Assembly: GCA_900770395.1 (NCBI GenBank)
Contig: CAAGKM010000030.1
Location: forward strand, 558,001 to 622,000
Length of the DNA stretch: 64,000 bases
Direction: 5' to 3'
DNA from: an uncultured Prevotella sp.
Lineage (GTDB): Bacteria > Bacteroidota > Bacteroidia > Bacteroidales > Bacteroidaceae
The notes beneath the pieces were generated by a model. That model had not been told where the DNA came from and ran no database searches. It worked only from the letters and a program-made list of their open reading frames with translations. The translations under genes were made by a program, and so were the position numbers. Positions 54,576-62,934 of this stretch are shown piece after piece (position 1 is the stretch's first letter; each line of letters begins with the position of its first letter).

Positions 54576-55930
54576 AAGAAAATCTTTTTAAGTGATTGTT
54601 GGCAAATTTGATTGCATATAGCTTCTTCCTGTAACCTTATAATAATAGGTAAACACTTCTTATAATTGCAAACTTCCGTTTCTACAGAGTTCTCGTCAGA
54701 AATTGTATCCTTATTGTACGTATTTTTAAAATATCTGAGCGAATGTGTATTGTGCAGTTCTGACATCCCTGGTACATAAAGCGAATAGGCAGGAAATCCT
54801 AAGAATGAATTGTCACGGACATATAACTGAAATCCAAGCTGTTCAATGAGTTCTACCATTAATTGAATATCCATATCATCCGAATGACCAAGCCTGTCAT
54901 TAAACCCTGCGAATTGATAAGAAGGAGCAGAAGAGAAAAAAGCCTGTGGATAATGTCCTGTGGATGCACTGGTGGTTTTGTTCATTTCTTCTTCCTTTAG
55001 ATTTAAATCTGTGTTTAACCGTTCCTGCAAAACATTGTCGAATTGTTTGAACTTAATGGCATCGCGACCTTGAAACAATTCTGTTAGCGACCGTTCTAAT
55101 GCAGTAATTGGCGAGGGGTCGGCACCCATGTGAAACTGGTATTCCTGACGGTTCTCCGTCAAGACAATAACCCCAACGGCAGGAATGCCAACATTTAGAG
55201 AACAATCTACAATATCAATCGTGTAATGTTCTTTATATTCCAAATCTTCCAGTCTTTTCAGAATTTCATTACCTTTAAAATAGTCTCTCGGAATTTTGGG
55301 GAGGGAGAGATTATCAAAATAGATTTTCCGAATGACATATCTCTCAAATATTTCACTGAGTCCCTCAATAATGGCCTCTTTTGCAGTGTTCCCAGCACAT
55401 AGTCCATTGGTACTGATGTTATTATATATAATGTTGAATGGAAGTTTCACAATCTTTTTTTCCTTGACACCATAATATGGCACATAGAAATGTTCTTTTC
55501 CCTTAACTAATTCAAACAAACATTCGTTGTCGGCAGAATAGACATATTTGTTTATGGATTCTCGCAGACGGCTGTCATTTTTTTCGATATCCTCATCGTA
55601 TGTAAACATATAAGGTGAGGCACATTTGCTTTCATTATATGTTTTTCTGAACAGTACCCCATTCTGCAGCCGTTCCATCAGTTCGCCGTATGCACTGGCA
55701 CGGGAATAGTCAACGGTCATTCCCTTACCGTTAGTGCCGATATTGGCTGAACGTAGATCGTTTGTATTGTTCAATAAGACACGGCAGGAATAAAATAACC
55801 CGTTCCGTTCTTGGAAGGTTCGTTCGTGAACTGTTATATTCAGTTTTTCTTTTAAGATTCTCTGAATTGTAGCTATCGTATCTTTCGGCTTCCGATTCTT
55901 ATATTGCTTATACCTTGTTAATGGTTTCAT
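54572..55930 (-). CDS. YcaO-domain protein
   Basis: The 452-residue protein has YcaO ATP-binding motifs: NGKGMTVDYSRASAYGELMER (about residues 68-87), STNGLCAGNTAKEAIIEGLSEIFERY (about 173-198) and PSPITALERSLTELFQGRD (about 272-290). YcaO proteins use ATP to activate peptide backbone amides, giving azolines, thioamides or amidines. No C-terminal PxPxP and no E1-like or TfuA partner is present in the operon, so azoline formation is not assured. It overlaps the neighbouring genes by 4 bp at both ends. Confidence 0.9.
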   Translation of the reverse strand: MKPLTRYKQYKNRKPKDTIATIQRILKEKLNITVHERTFQERNGLFYSCRVLLNNTNDLRSANIGTNGKGMTVDYSRASAYGELMERLQNGVLFRKTYNESKCASPYMFTYDEDIEKNDSRLRESINKYVYSADNECLFELVKGKEHFYVPYYGVKEKKIVKLPFNIIYNNISTNGLCAGNTAKEAIIEGLSEIFERYVIRKIYFDNLSLPKIPRDYFKGNEILKRLEDLEYKEHYTIDIVDCSLNVGIPAVGVIVLTENRQEYQFHMGADPSPITALERSLTELFQGRDAIKFKQFDNVLQERLNTDLNLKEEEMNKTTSASTGHYPQAFFSSAPSYQFAGFNDRLGHSDDMDIQLMVELIEQLGFQLYVRDNSFLGFPAYSLYVPGMSELHNTHSLRYFKNTYNKDTISDENSVETEVCNYKKCLPIIIRLQEEAICNQICQQSLKKIFL

Positions 55931-57069
55931 ATAGTGACTGTATTGAATAGTTGTTTAATGCCCTTTATCATATTGTAGAGCTCTGCATCTGTCCTGTATT
56001 TTAGCCAAGGGTATTCTTTGTGGTTTGGAATTATTTCAGCAAACATACTTGCAGAGGCAAGAAATGTAAGTTTATTGAATTGACACATCACTTCATCAAT
56101 AGCTCCCATGTCACCACGACTGACATAGTTCATGGCATAACACGAAGAGCAGGCGTTGATAATTGGACATCCTGCACATTTTGGCGAGAGTTTCAAATGA
56201 CAATTCTGTCCTAATTCACAGAACACTTTTCCAATTTCTTCTTCATCATATTGTTTACCCAAGTCTGTGATAAATGCCTGACAAGGATAACGATTGCCAT
56301 AGATGTCGAATGCTATAGTGTCGAACCCTGCGCCGCAGGTATTAATTCCAGGTGCATTATAGTCTTCCGAGAATTTATATAAAGGCAGGTTCAGCAGCTG
56401 TCCAGGCGGAACAAATGGATGACTGATATAGAAATCTGTCAGTTTTTTAAGTTCATGTGCGTATAAGGGAAGATGAATAGACAAATCCCAATCAACCTCT
56501 TTTGCCAATGTTGGATTCGGATAGAATCCAATGCTGTACAGATATTCAAAACTATGAAACATATCTTCCACTGTATTGGGGCATATTGTCATCTTAACTC
56601 CTTGTAACGGCCAGTTGCTGCGGAAAAAGTCAAGATCAATCCTTTCAAACGAGGCTGTTCGGTTACGATTGTGTATTTCTTTTGGACCATCAAGACTAAG
56701 TACTGGTATAAACCGTTTTCTATTATCAACAAGCCAAGAGCGAATATTGTCGTTTAAAACCGTTCCGTTTGTCGTAGTTGTATATGAGATTGACAAGTCT
56801 GTAAAGGTGTTGTCAACCCATTGTACAATTTCTTTTATTTTATAGAATACAAGGAAAGGCTCTCCACCATGAAAGTTGATGACAAAATGATTATATGGTT
56901 CATTTGTTCTACTTAGTTCTTGCTCAATTTGATGTCTTATGCGTTCCATCTGCATTGATGGCGCATTTTTATTTGATTCATAGCAATACTTGCAATGCAG
57001 ATTGCACGCATTGGTTGCCATGATGATTATTTCTTTTGTAAAATCTGATGAAACATCTACATAGTCCAT
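55927..57069 (-). CDS. Radical SAM/SPASM peptide maturase, second copy
   Basis: The 380-residue protein has the radical SAM CX3CX2C motif at Cys22, Cys26 and Cys29 (TNACNLHCKYCYES), GGEP-like FHGGEPFLVF, and the central LSLDGPKEIHNRNRTASFERIDLDFFRS. A C-terminal SPASM region with many Cys (PKCAGCPIINACSSCY, MCQF) binds extra Fe-S clusters. SPASM enzymes make thioether, C-C or ether cross-links on peptides. It is a paralogue of the next gene upstream (57080-58171). Confidence 0.88.
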   Translation of the reverse strand: MDYVDVSSDFTKEIIIMATNACNLHCKYCYESNKNAPSMQMERIRHQIEQELSRTNEPYNHFVINFHGGEPFLVFYKIKEIVQWVDNTFTDLSISYTTTTNGTVLNDNIRSWLVDNRKRFIPVLSLDGPKEIHNRNRTASFERIDLDFFRSNWPLQGVKMTICPNTVEDMFHSFEYLYSIGFYPNPTLAKEVDWDLSIHLPLYAHELKKLTDFYISHPFVPPGQLLNLPLYKFSEDYNAPGINTCGAGFDTIAFDIYGNRYPCQAFITDLGKQYDEEEIGKVFCELGQNCHLKLSPKCAGCPIINACSSCYAMNYVSRGDMGAIDEVMCQFNKLTFLASASMFAEIIPNHKEYPWLKYRTDAELYNMIKGIKQLFNTVTI

Positions 57070-57079
57070 AGGTACATTG

Positions 57080-58171
57080 TTATGATAAGTATTCTATTAT
57101 TGCTTTTGCTGATTCTTCCAAAAGTTTTTTCTTTTCTGTCGACAAATGATTATGTGCTGTATAGTTTTGCTCAGCTGCAAGCATTGAGAGCGAGAAATAG
57201 GCATTTGCCTTGAACAGGAGCTTACGGATATTGCACATTGTTTCCGCTAACTTTTGATTGTCTTTGATGGATGCATTTGAAGCAGGACAGGCATTGCAAA
57301 TTTTTTCCAAGAGACACTCTTTACAATGGGGCAGTAAATAACGGGCGTTGGTTAATCCGAGGTACTTCTTTGGAATTGCCCATGTGCCATTATTCTCAAA
57401 TGGCGAACACCGATGGCATGCCCATAATGAGCCATCCGGTGATATCGATATTTCTGAAAATAGTTCTGTACCACATCTGCGAACAGCCTGTGATGAGGTA
57501 AGATAATATAGCGGTTGTGACAGTAGTGAGACAGGTTGAATATCGGGATGCTCTAAATAATAGGTAATTAGTATCATTAGTTGTTTGGCAATTAATTCGA
57601 TGTGTTCACCGTTCCAAGATTCACCATCCGCAATAAAGCCTTTGACGTAAAAACCGTATTCATGCAATTCAATGACCGTTTCAGCAAGTTGGCATATTGT
57701 ATCTGGGGTGAATACAGAATTAACAACAGGCTTCCGCAATGAGCGAAAGAAATCCAAATCAATCATTCGTAATGATCCACTTCTATTTTTATTGTGGGTA
57801 TCCCCTAACCCGTCAAGGCTTAGCACTACATGTACATAATCTTCATTTTCTTTTATCCATTCCTGTATAACACCATGCACCAATGTGCCATTGGTGACGA
57901 TTGTATAATCTGCTTTTTTCTCTAAATATTTTGTAGACACATACGCTACAATTTGCTTTATTAGCTGAAATACAATAAATGGCTCTCCTCCCATAAATGT
58001 TATGGATGGACATTCAATTTCCGTTAATGTCAAATATGTATCAATATATTTCTTTGCAGTATCCCATGACATAATTCCATTAAATGACTTGTCACTTTGA
58101 CAATAACAGCAATTCAAGTTGCAACGTTCAGTCACAACAAGGCACAGGTCATCAGTGTTTTTGTTAATCAT
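57080..58171 (-). CDS. Radical SAM/SPASM peptide maturase, first copy
   Basis: The 363-residue protein has CX3CX2C at Cys17, Cys21 and Cys24 (TERCNLNCCYCQSD), FMGGEPFIVF and LSLDGLGDTHNKNRSGSLRMIDLDFFRS. The C-terminal SPASM cysteines include RRCGTELF, CHRC and HCKECLLEKICNACP. It is the first enzyme gene after the precursor, separated from it by 90 bp that contain a hairpin. The shared NRxxSxxxIDLDFFRS block with its neighbour indicates gene duplication. Product is a modified peptide of unknown structure. Confidence 0.88.
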   Translation of the reverse strand: MINKNTDDLCLVVTERCNLNCCYCQSDKSFNGIMSWDTAKKYIDTYLTLTEIECPSITFMGGEPFIVFQLIKQIVAYVSTKYLEKKADYTIVTNGTLVHGVIQEWIKENEDYVHVVLSLDGLGDTHNKNRSGSLRMIDLDFFRSLRKPVVNSVFTPDTICQLAETVIELHEYGFYVKGFIADGESWNGEHIELIAKQLMILITYYLEHPDIQPVSLLSQPLYYLTSSQAVRRCGTELFSEISISPDGSLWACHRCSPFENNGTWAIPKKYLGLTNARYLLPHCKECLLEKICNACPASNASIKDNQKLAETMCNIRKLLFKANAYFSLSMLAAEQNYTAHNHLSTEKKKLLEESAKAIIEYLS

Positions 58172-58211
58172 TTTAGGAAAGATTTTCGTCTTTTTATGTT
58201 AGAGGAAAAGT

Positions 58212-58243
58212 AAGGCTATATATCGCCTTGAATATACAGCCTT
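58212..58243 (-). terminator. Attenuator-like hairpin between precursor and enzyme genes
   Basis: A 12-bp stem (aaggctatatat 58212-58223 pairs with 58232-58243, one G-T pair in RNA) with an 8-nt loop lies 19 nt after the precursor stop. No strong T-run follows. Such hairpins in RiPP operons favour precursor mRNA over enzyme mRNA; this use is inferred. Confidence 0.5.
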
Positions 58244-58261
58244 ATTGTCTCGCATAAGAAA

Positions 58262-58432
58262 TCAATCGCCGCCAAAACCAGCGGTACAACTACCGCCCTT
58301 GCATGATAGGCAATCTTGCCACCCCAGCTGATTCTTGATACCACATCCACCAGTTTCACTGAGGTCAGTCATTTTGGCGTTCAATTTCTGCATTGTTCCT
58401 GAAGACAGATTAAATAAATTTTTCAGTTGCAT
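58262..58432 (-). CDS. Putative RiPP precursor peptide (56 residues)
   Basis: This short gene encodes 56 residues with a clear leader/core split. The leader (about residues 1-29) runs from MQLKNLFNLSSGTMQKLN to the end of KMTDLSETGG. The core begins at Cys30 (GCGIKNQLGWQ) and has Cys41, Cys44 and Cys49 (CLSCKGGSC), ending CTAGFGGD. A Gly-Gly pair at 28-29 is a plausible cleavage site. Four Cys, seven or more Gly and one Trp are targets expected for YcaO and radical SAM enzymes. It opens the operon and has its own promoter. No known precursor family was recognised. Confidence 0.8.
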   Translation of the reverse strand: MQLKNLFNLSSGTMQKLNAKMTDLSETGGCGIKNQLGWQDCLSCKGGSCTAGFGGD

Positions 58433-58480
58433 AGATTTGAAAGATTAAAGTGCCTATCGATCTCCCAGTATCGGCGTAAA

Positions 58481-58511
58481 TAAAAGTATTGACATTTGAC
58501 TATGATACAAA
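58481..58511 (-). promoter_or_regulatory. RiPP operon promoter
   Basis: On the minus strand, the -33 TTTG (58508-58511), a 19-bp spacer and a -7-like TACTTTTA (58481-58488, last base differs from consensus) lie 48 bp before the precursor start. Confidence 0.5.
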
Positions 58512-58685
58512 AAAGCGTGGAAACTATATATACTAAAACAAAGTTGATTTGACTTGATAAAATTAGATGATAATATCTGCAAATAACTGATAATAAGTGG
58601 TATTTTGGCAAATATCAAAAAATAAATAAACTTAAACGAATTGAAGTTTTTTAGGGATATATGGGAACATTTACGGGAAAAGCAT

Positions 58686-58693
58686 TACCTTTG
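58686..58693 (+). promoter_or_regulatory. Promoter -7 box of first integrase gene
   Basis: TACCTTTG followed by C, 27 bp ahead of the integrase ATG at 58721, is a perfect -7 box. The -33 box is not clear. The ATG at 58661 lies upstream of it and is therefore not used. Confidence 0.55.
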
Positions 58694-58720
58694 CAGCAAA
58701 TATACAAAAACGAAGCGAAT

Positions 58721-60040
58721 ATGAAAATCAGTATCATTACAAAGGAATGCAAGTCCAAGGTCGAGGATAATCTCCGTAAAGGCAATCTATGTTTCCGGCT
58801 TAGGGACAAGGGCGTTGACCTCAAAGTACGCTCCGACATAGAAGTGTTGCTTGATTTTTGGGACAACGACAGTATCTCATATAAAAGAACAAAACAAGTG
58901 CCGGCTGATGAACAGAAACGGACAAAGGATTTGGTACGGTCAATCATAGATGTACTTTCTGAGGAATACGATGCAGCCACGGCAGATGTCGCATGGGTAA
59001 AGAAAGTGATTGATAATTGCGTAAACCCAATATCAGAATCACGTAAGAACCTTTCGACTGTCATATCAAGGATGCAACAGTATATCAGCGAACATCCCAT
59101 GAGTCCGAAGTCGGCACTTGTCTATAAGCCGACCATTAAGAAGCTACAACGATATGAAGCCTACAAAAGGGAAATAGAGAGCAAGGATGGCTTTACACTC
59201 TTTTGTGAAACAATCCGCCCAGAGGATTATCTTGATTTCCGTGAATATGTCATAAACGAGTATATCCATTATAACAATTATCCCGAATTTTATGAGCGGT
59301 TCAACCTTGGTATGCACCCGCCTAAACCGCTTTCAAGAACACAGGTAATCGGCATTATGCACCATCTCCGCATAGTAGGGCATTGGTGCATCAGGATGGG
59401 CTTCACCACCAATCGCTCATGCGATGCGTTCACCATTCCTTCCCCTGTGCAAGGCACTCCATTCTATCTGACAATTGAGGAGCGTGACAAGGTATTTCAT
59501 GCTGACCTCAGCCATAAGCCTGAATTGGAGGTGTACCGTGACCTGTTCATATTCCAGTCAATGGTCGGTTGCAGAGTCGGCGACATGTTCTCTTTCACAA
59601 GGGATAATATTGTCGGAGACATGTTGCAGTACCTTCCACGCAAGACAATGCGTAAGCGTCCGCAAACAGTAAGTGTCCCACTGACCTCAAAAGCAATGGA
59701 TATTCTAAAACGCCACGAGGGTAAACAGAAAACGCTTCTGCCGACAAAACAAATGTACCAATATAATGAAGGCATCCGTGCAGTGCTTCGGGAATGCGGC
59801 ATCAACAGAACTGTGACCATTCTTGATACTGTCACGGGACAAGAGGTGCAGAAACCGATATGCGATGTGGCATCAAGCCACATGGCAAGACGCAACTTCA
59901 TCGGCAATCTCTACAAAAAAGTGAAAGACCCGGAACTTGTAAGCTCCATGACGGGACATGTCAATGGCAGCAGGGCATTCGCAAGATACAGGGAGATTGA
60001 TGAGGAAACGAAAGTGAGTCTTGTCAACCTCATCAACTGA
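58721..60040 (+). CDS. Tyrosine recombinase (integrase) 1
   Basis: The 439-residue integrase has an N-terminal arm-type DNA-binding domain (about residues 1-100), a SAM-like core-binding domain, and a catalytic domain with Arg in GCRVGDMFSFTR, HxxR in SHMARRNFIGN, His in MTGHVNGSRA and the nucleophilic Tyr in FARYREIDEE. The start follows a -7 box. It is followed 44 bp later by a paralogue. It probably catalyses insertion and excision of the element entering from the right. Confidence 0.92.
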   Translation: MKISIITKECKSKVEDNLRKGNLCFRLRDKGVDLKVRSDIEVLLDFWDNDSISYKRTKQVPADEQKRTKDLVRSIIDVLSEEYDAATADVAWVKKVIDNCVNPISESRKNLSTVISRMQQYISEHPMSPKSALVYKPTIKKLQRYEAYKREIESKDGFTLFCETIRPEDYLDFREYVINEYIHYNNYPEFYERFNLGMHPPKPLSRTQVIGIMHHLRIVGHWCIRMGFTTNRSCDAFTIPSPVQGTPFYLTIEERDKVFHADLSHKPELEVYRDLFIFQSMVGCRVGDMFSFTRDNIVGDMLQYLPRKTMRKRPQTVSVPLTSKAMDILKRHEGKQKTLLPTKQMYQYNEGIRAVLRECGINRTVTILDTVTGQEVQKPICDVASSHMARRNFIGNLYKKVKDPELVSSMTGHVNGSRAFARYREIDEETKVSLVNLIN

Positions 60041-60084
60041 AAGAGATGAACGCGATTTACCAACCCTACAAAACATAGCGCATT

Positions 60085-61413
60085 ATGAAAGTAACGGCAT
60101 TTATCCGGGAGACCTCGGCAAAGAACAACATAACCGACCAAGCACACGTCTATTTCCGTGTGCGTGACGGCAAGACTGACATCAAGGCTGTCAGCGAGTT
60201 GTCCATCAATCCCAACCACTGGAGTGCGGAGAGACAGGGCTACAAGACACGTGTGACGCTTGTTGCAGAAACCAAGCGCACAGCTTTCGATAAAGCCGTA
60301 CAGGATTTGACGGCACTCATATCCTCGCAATATTATCATGGAGCAGACAGCAGATGGCTGAAAGGTGTCATCGAGGAGTTTCACCATCCCAACATAAACA
60401 TACGACAAGGCAGGAAGGGCGATGAATACAGCTTAACCTATCAATGCCAGCAGTATGCGGAGAACCATCCTATGGAGAATGAGACCGCAAGACACCATAA
60501 ACAAAATGTGCGCAAGATACAGCACTTTGAGCGTTTCCAAAGGGAAATCATGCGCAGACGGGGATATACCATGCGTATTGACACCATGACGGCTGACGAC
60601 CTGCAAGAGTTCCACAAGTATCTGGTCAACGAGGCGGAATATTATGAGCGTTATCCTCAAGTCTATGATGACATAGAGGAACGGTACAAGCCCAGACAAC
60701 TCACGGAAAACTCAATCAATAAGATATTAAGGTCACTGCGCACAGTAGTCAACTGGTGTCTGAAGCACAACATCACCACCAACGACCCATTCGCCACCTT
60801 CGAGATGCCGAAGGTGCTGGACAGTCCCCCTTTTTATCTGACACTTGAAGAGCGTGATAAGGTATATTATGCAGACCTCACTGGCGAGACTCCCTCGACA
60901 CAGGTATACCGTGACATCTTCATGTTCCACTGCCTTATCGGCTGCCGTGTGGGCGACCTTGAGAAGATGACACGTGCCAACATCGTTGACGGAGCGGTGG
61001 AATATATAGCGGAGAAGACCAAGAATCATAAGCCACGCACCATAAGGGTGCCGCTCAATGACAAAGCAAAGGCTATCCTTGAAAAATATGCCGACCTTGA
61101 GACACGCATATTGCCGAAGATAAACCAGGAAATATACAACCGTCAGATAAAGAAGATTCTGAGACTGCTCGGCATCAACCGCATGGTGACGGTCATCGAC
61201 AACATGACACGTGAGCCTGTGCAGAAGCCTATATGCGACATCGCCACGAGCCATACCGCCAGAAAGACATTCATCGGCAATCTTTACAAGAAGGTGAAAG
61301 ACCCGAACCTTGTCGCATCGCTTTCGGGACATACCGACGGCAGTCGTGCCTTTGCACGGTACAGGGAGATTGACAACGAGATGAAACGCGAGCTTGTAAA
61401 GCTCATTGACTAA
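60085..61413 (+). CDS. Tyrosine recombinase (integrase) 2
   Basis: The 442-residue protein parallels integrase 1 domain for domain: GCRVGDLEKMTR, SHTARKTFIGNLYKKVKDPNLVASLSG, and FARYREIDNEMKREL with the Tyr. The two proteins share long identical stretches near the C-terminus (FIGNLYKKVKDP, GSRAFARYREID), so they arose by duplication. Paired integrases may act as a heteromeric complex, as known in other Bacteroidetes elements. Confidence 0.92.
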   Translation: MKVTAFIRETSAKNNITDQAHVYFRVRDGKTDIKAVSELSINPNHWSAERQGYKTRVTLVAETKRTAFDKAVQDLTALISSQYYHGADSRWLKGVIEEFHHPNINIRQGRKGDEYSLTYQCQQYAENHPMENETARHHKQNVRKIQHFERFQREIMRRRGYTMRIDTMTADDLQEFHKYLVNEAEYYERYPQVYDDIEERYKPRQLTENSINKILRSLRTVVNWCLKHNITTNDPFATFEMPKVLDSPPFYLTLEERDKVYYADLTGETPSTQVYRDIFMFHCLIGCRVGDLEKMTRANIVDGAVEYIAEKTKNHKPRTIRVPLNDKAKAILEKYADLETRILPKINQEIYNRQIKKILRLLGINRMVTVIDNMTREPVQKPICDIATSHTARKTFIGNLYKKVKDPNLVASLSGHTDGSRAFARYREIDNEMKRELVKLID

Positions 61414-61429
61414 GGAAAGGCATCGGGAC

Positions 61430-62239
61430 ATGAATATAAAAGAGCTTGGCGAGGATCTCGAACAGCAGTTCGGGAAGCCCCGCAATGTGACGGAAGAGAA
61501 CGTAAGATTCATGCTTTCGCTCATAAAGGAAGAATTTGATGGCAAGAAAGTGAACGAGGACGTGGAAAAGCCGAGCCTCGATGCTTTCGGCATGACCGTA
61601 CTTGCCGTCATGTCATATCAGACTACTCCATGGAAAGAGCTGGCAAAGAAGCCGGCTATCCGCAGGACGTTGAAGTACATTGCCGTCAGGGGCGACAAAC
61701 ACTATGACGAGATAGAAGCATTGACCAAGGAACTGATGCGCAAGCATTGGAATGGGATTTCGCAAAAGATGGTATTAGGATTTCTGAAGATTATCCGTGG
61801 ACTGTCAAATGAGGAGCATCCAAGCAAGCTGATTGAATACACGCCGTTCTCTGCACATTATTATGCCATCAGTCATGGACTCCACCAAACTATTCAAGGC
61901 GAGCATCCCGATGACGCGGCAATAATCCTCCATTGCGCAATAGATGACGGCATCTTGTCCCCGACAGTTCCACGCAGTCTGTTAGTCAGTGAGTTCAACT
62001 TGAAAAAGAGCAGCTTTGACAAGTATTTCAGCAGGTATCACATCAATCTTGCGTATGAATCTGATGCTGTCAAGAAGCAGTCTGAGGAGAAAATCAAGTA
62101 TTACCGTAAGGCTTTGCAGAATGCCGTTGGTTATACTGTAGATACAGATGGAAATATACAATTCAGCAACCGAAAGCTGGGACGAAAGAATTTCCTTTCC
62201 CTTATCATCGCATACTGTCGCAGTATCTTCCGACTTTGA
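61430..62239 (+). CDS. Uncharacterised protein linked to tandem integrases
   Basis: The 269-residue protein (start 61430; the TTG at 61406 lies in the integrase stop region) is mostly helical, with FGMTVLAVMSYQTTPWKELAKKPAIRRTL and a basic tail. No family was recognised with confidence. It is transcribed with the integrases and followed by a terminator, so it probably acts in recombination or its control. It has no R/H/R/Y recombinase motifs. Confidence 0.6.
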   Translation: MNIKELGEDLEQQFGKPRNVTEENVRFMLSLIKEEFDGKKVNEDVEKPSLDAFGMTVLAVMSYQTTPWKELAKKPAIRRTLKYIAVRGDKHYDEIEALTKELMRKHWNGISQKMVLGFLKIIRGLSNEEHPSKLIEYTPFSAHYYAISHGLHQTIQGEHPDDAAIILHCAIDDGILSPTVPRSLLVSEFNLKKSSFDKYFSRYHINLAYESDAVKKQSEEKIKYYRKALQNAVGYTVDTDGNIQFSNRKLGRKNFLSLIIAYCRSIFRL

Positions 62240-62267
62240 CTTTTTACGAGAATACACTTTTTTCCTT

Positions 62268-62310
62268 AATCCTTGGTTGAGTGCTATAGCGCATTTGACT
62301 AAGGATTTTT
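62268..62310 (+). terminator. Terminator after integrase operon
   Basis: aatccttggttgagtgc and its complement across a tata loop form a long imperfect stem followed by TTTTT, 28 bp after the stop. Confidence 0.7.
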
Positions 62311-62405
62311 GATATAATCACGTTAAATCCATTAACAAAAAGTAGTCAATAGTAGCCGCATCCTACCGCCTATTCAATTCTCATTCAGAACGCTCAAAAG
62401 CCATA

Positions 62406-62413
62406 TAACTTTG
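62406..62413 (+). promoter_or_regulatory. Promoter -7 box upstream of HTH genes
   Basis: TAACTTTG followed by C in the 293-bp gap between the terminator and the HTH gene, about 120 bp before its ATG. A -33 box is not clear. Confidence 0.45.
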
Positions 62414-62532
62414 CACTGTCATTCCGGATAACCAGCGGATTGGCGGTGCTTCTTTTTTATGACGCTGCAAAATGGAGCATCCTGGTTTACAAGTGAGACA
62501 GCGTATGTATAACGCATACCAAAAGAACAAAT

Positions 62533-62934
62533 ATGGTTGACATCATGTCATTGACAAAGATGGGAGGACAGGTCGCATTGACCGTCACTCCCGAAGACCT
62601 TCACCATTTTGCGGAGATATTATTGACAGAATCCCGCAAGGAATGGGAAGAGAATATGTCATCAGCTTGTAAGGATGATCCGGAAGAGACATTCCTCACC
62701 ACAGATGAAGTCTGCAAGATTTTCAACGTCTGTCCTGCCACCTTATGGCAGTGGCACCGCACAGGCTACCTGCAGCACATCAAGTTCGGCAACAAGAACA
62801 TGTACCCGGCATCAGCCGTCAAGGCTATTACTCATGCACGTTCCCTGAATGAGACGGTATCAGACTACTGCAAAAGGACGAGCAAGGTGGAGAAGGGAAT
62901 GTTTGAAGCAAACAACAGGAAGGAGGAGAAATGA
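62533..62934 (+). CDS. Excisionase-like helix-turn-helix protein
   Basis: The 133-residue protein has a helix-turn-helix_17/MerR-like segment, FLTTDEVCKIFNVCPATLWQWHRTGYLQHIKFGNKNMYP (about residues 54-92), the form of excisionase and mobile-element DNA-binding proteins in Bacteroidetes. A short acidic N-terminal region and basic tail surround it. An internal Met 12 bp later is an alternative start. The next gene overlaps by 4 bp. Confidence 0.75.
   Translation: MVDIMSLTKMGGQVALTVTPEDLHHFAEILLTESRKEWEENMSSACKDDPEETFLTTDEVCKIFNVCPATLWQWHRTGYLQHIKFGNKNMYPASAVKAITHARSLNETVSDYCKRTSKVEKGMFEANNRKEEK

Noticed and set aside
58423..58611. Minus-strand 62-residue ORF ending beside the precursor start
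   Set aside because: It spans the precursor promoter and has no recognisable features; the 56-residue Cys-rich frame is far more plausible.
58721..62239. Recombinase-in-trio (RIT) element
   Set aside because: Only two of the three genes are tyrosine recombinases; the third has no catalytic residues.
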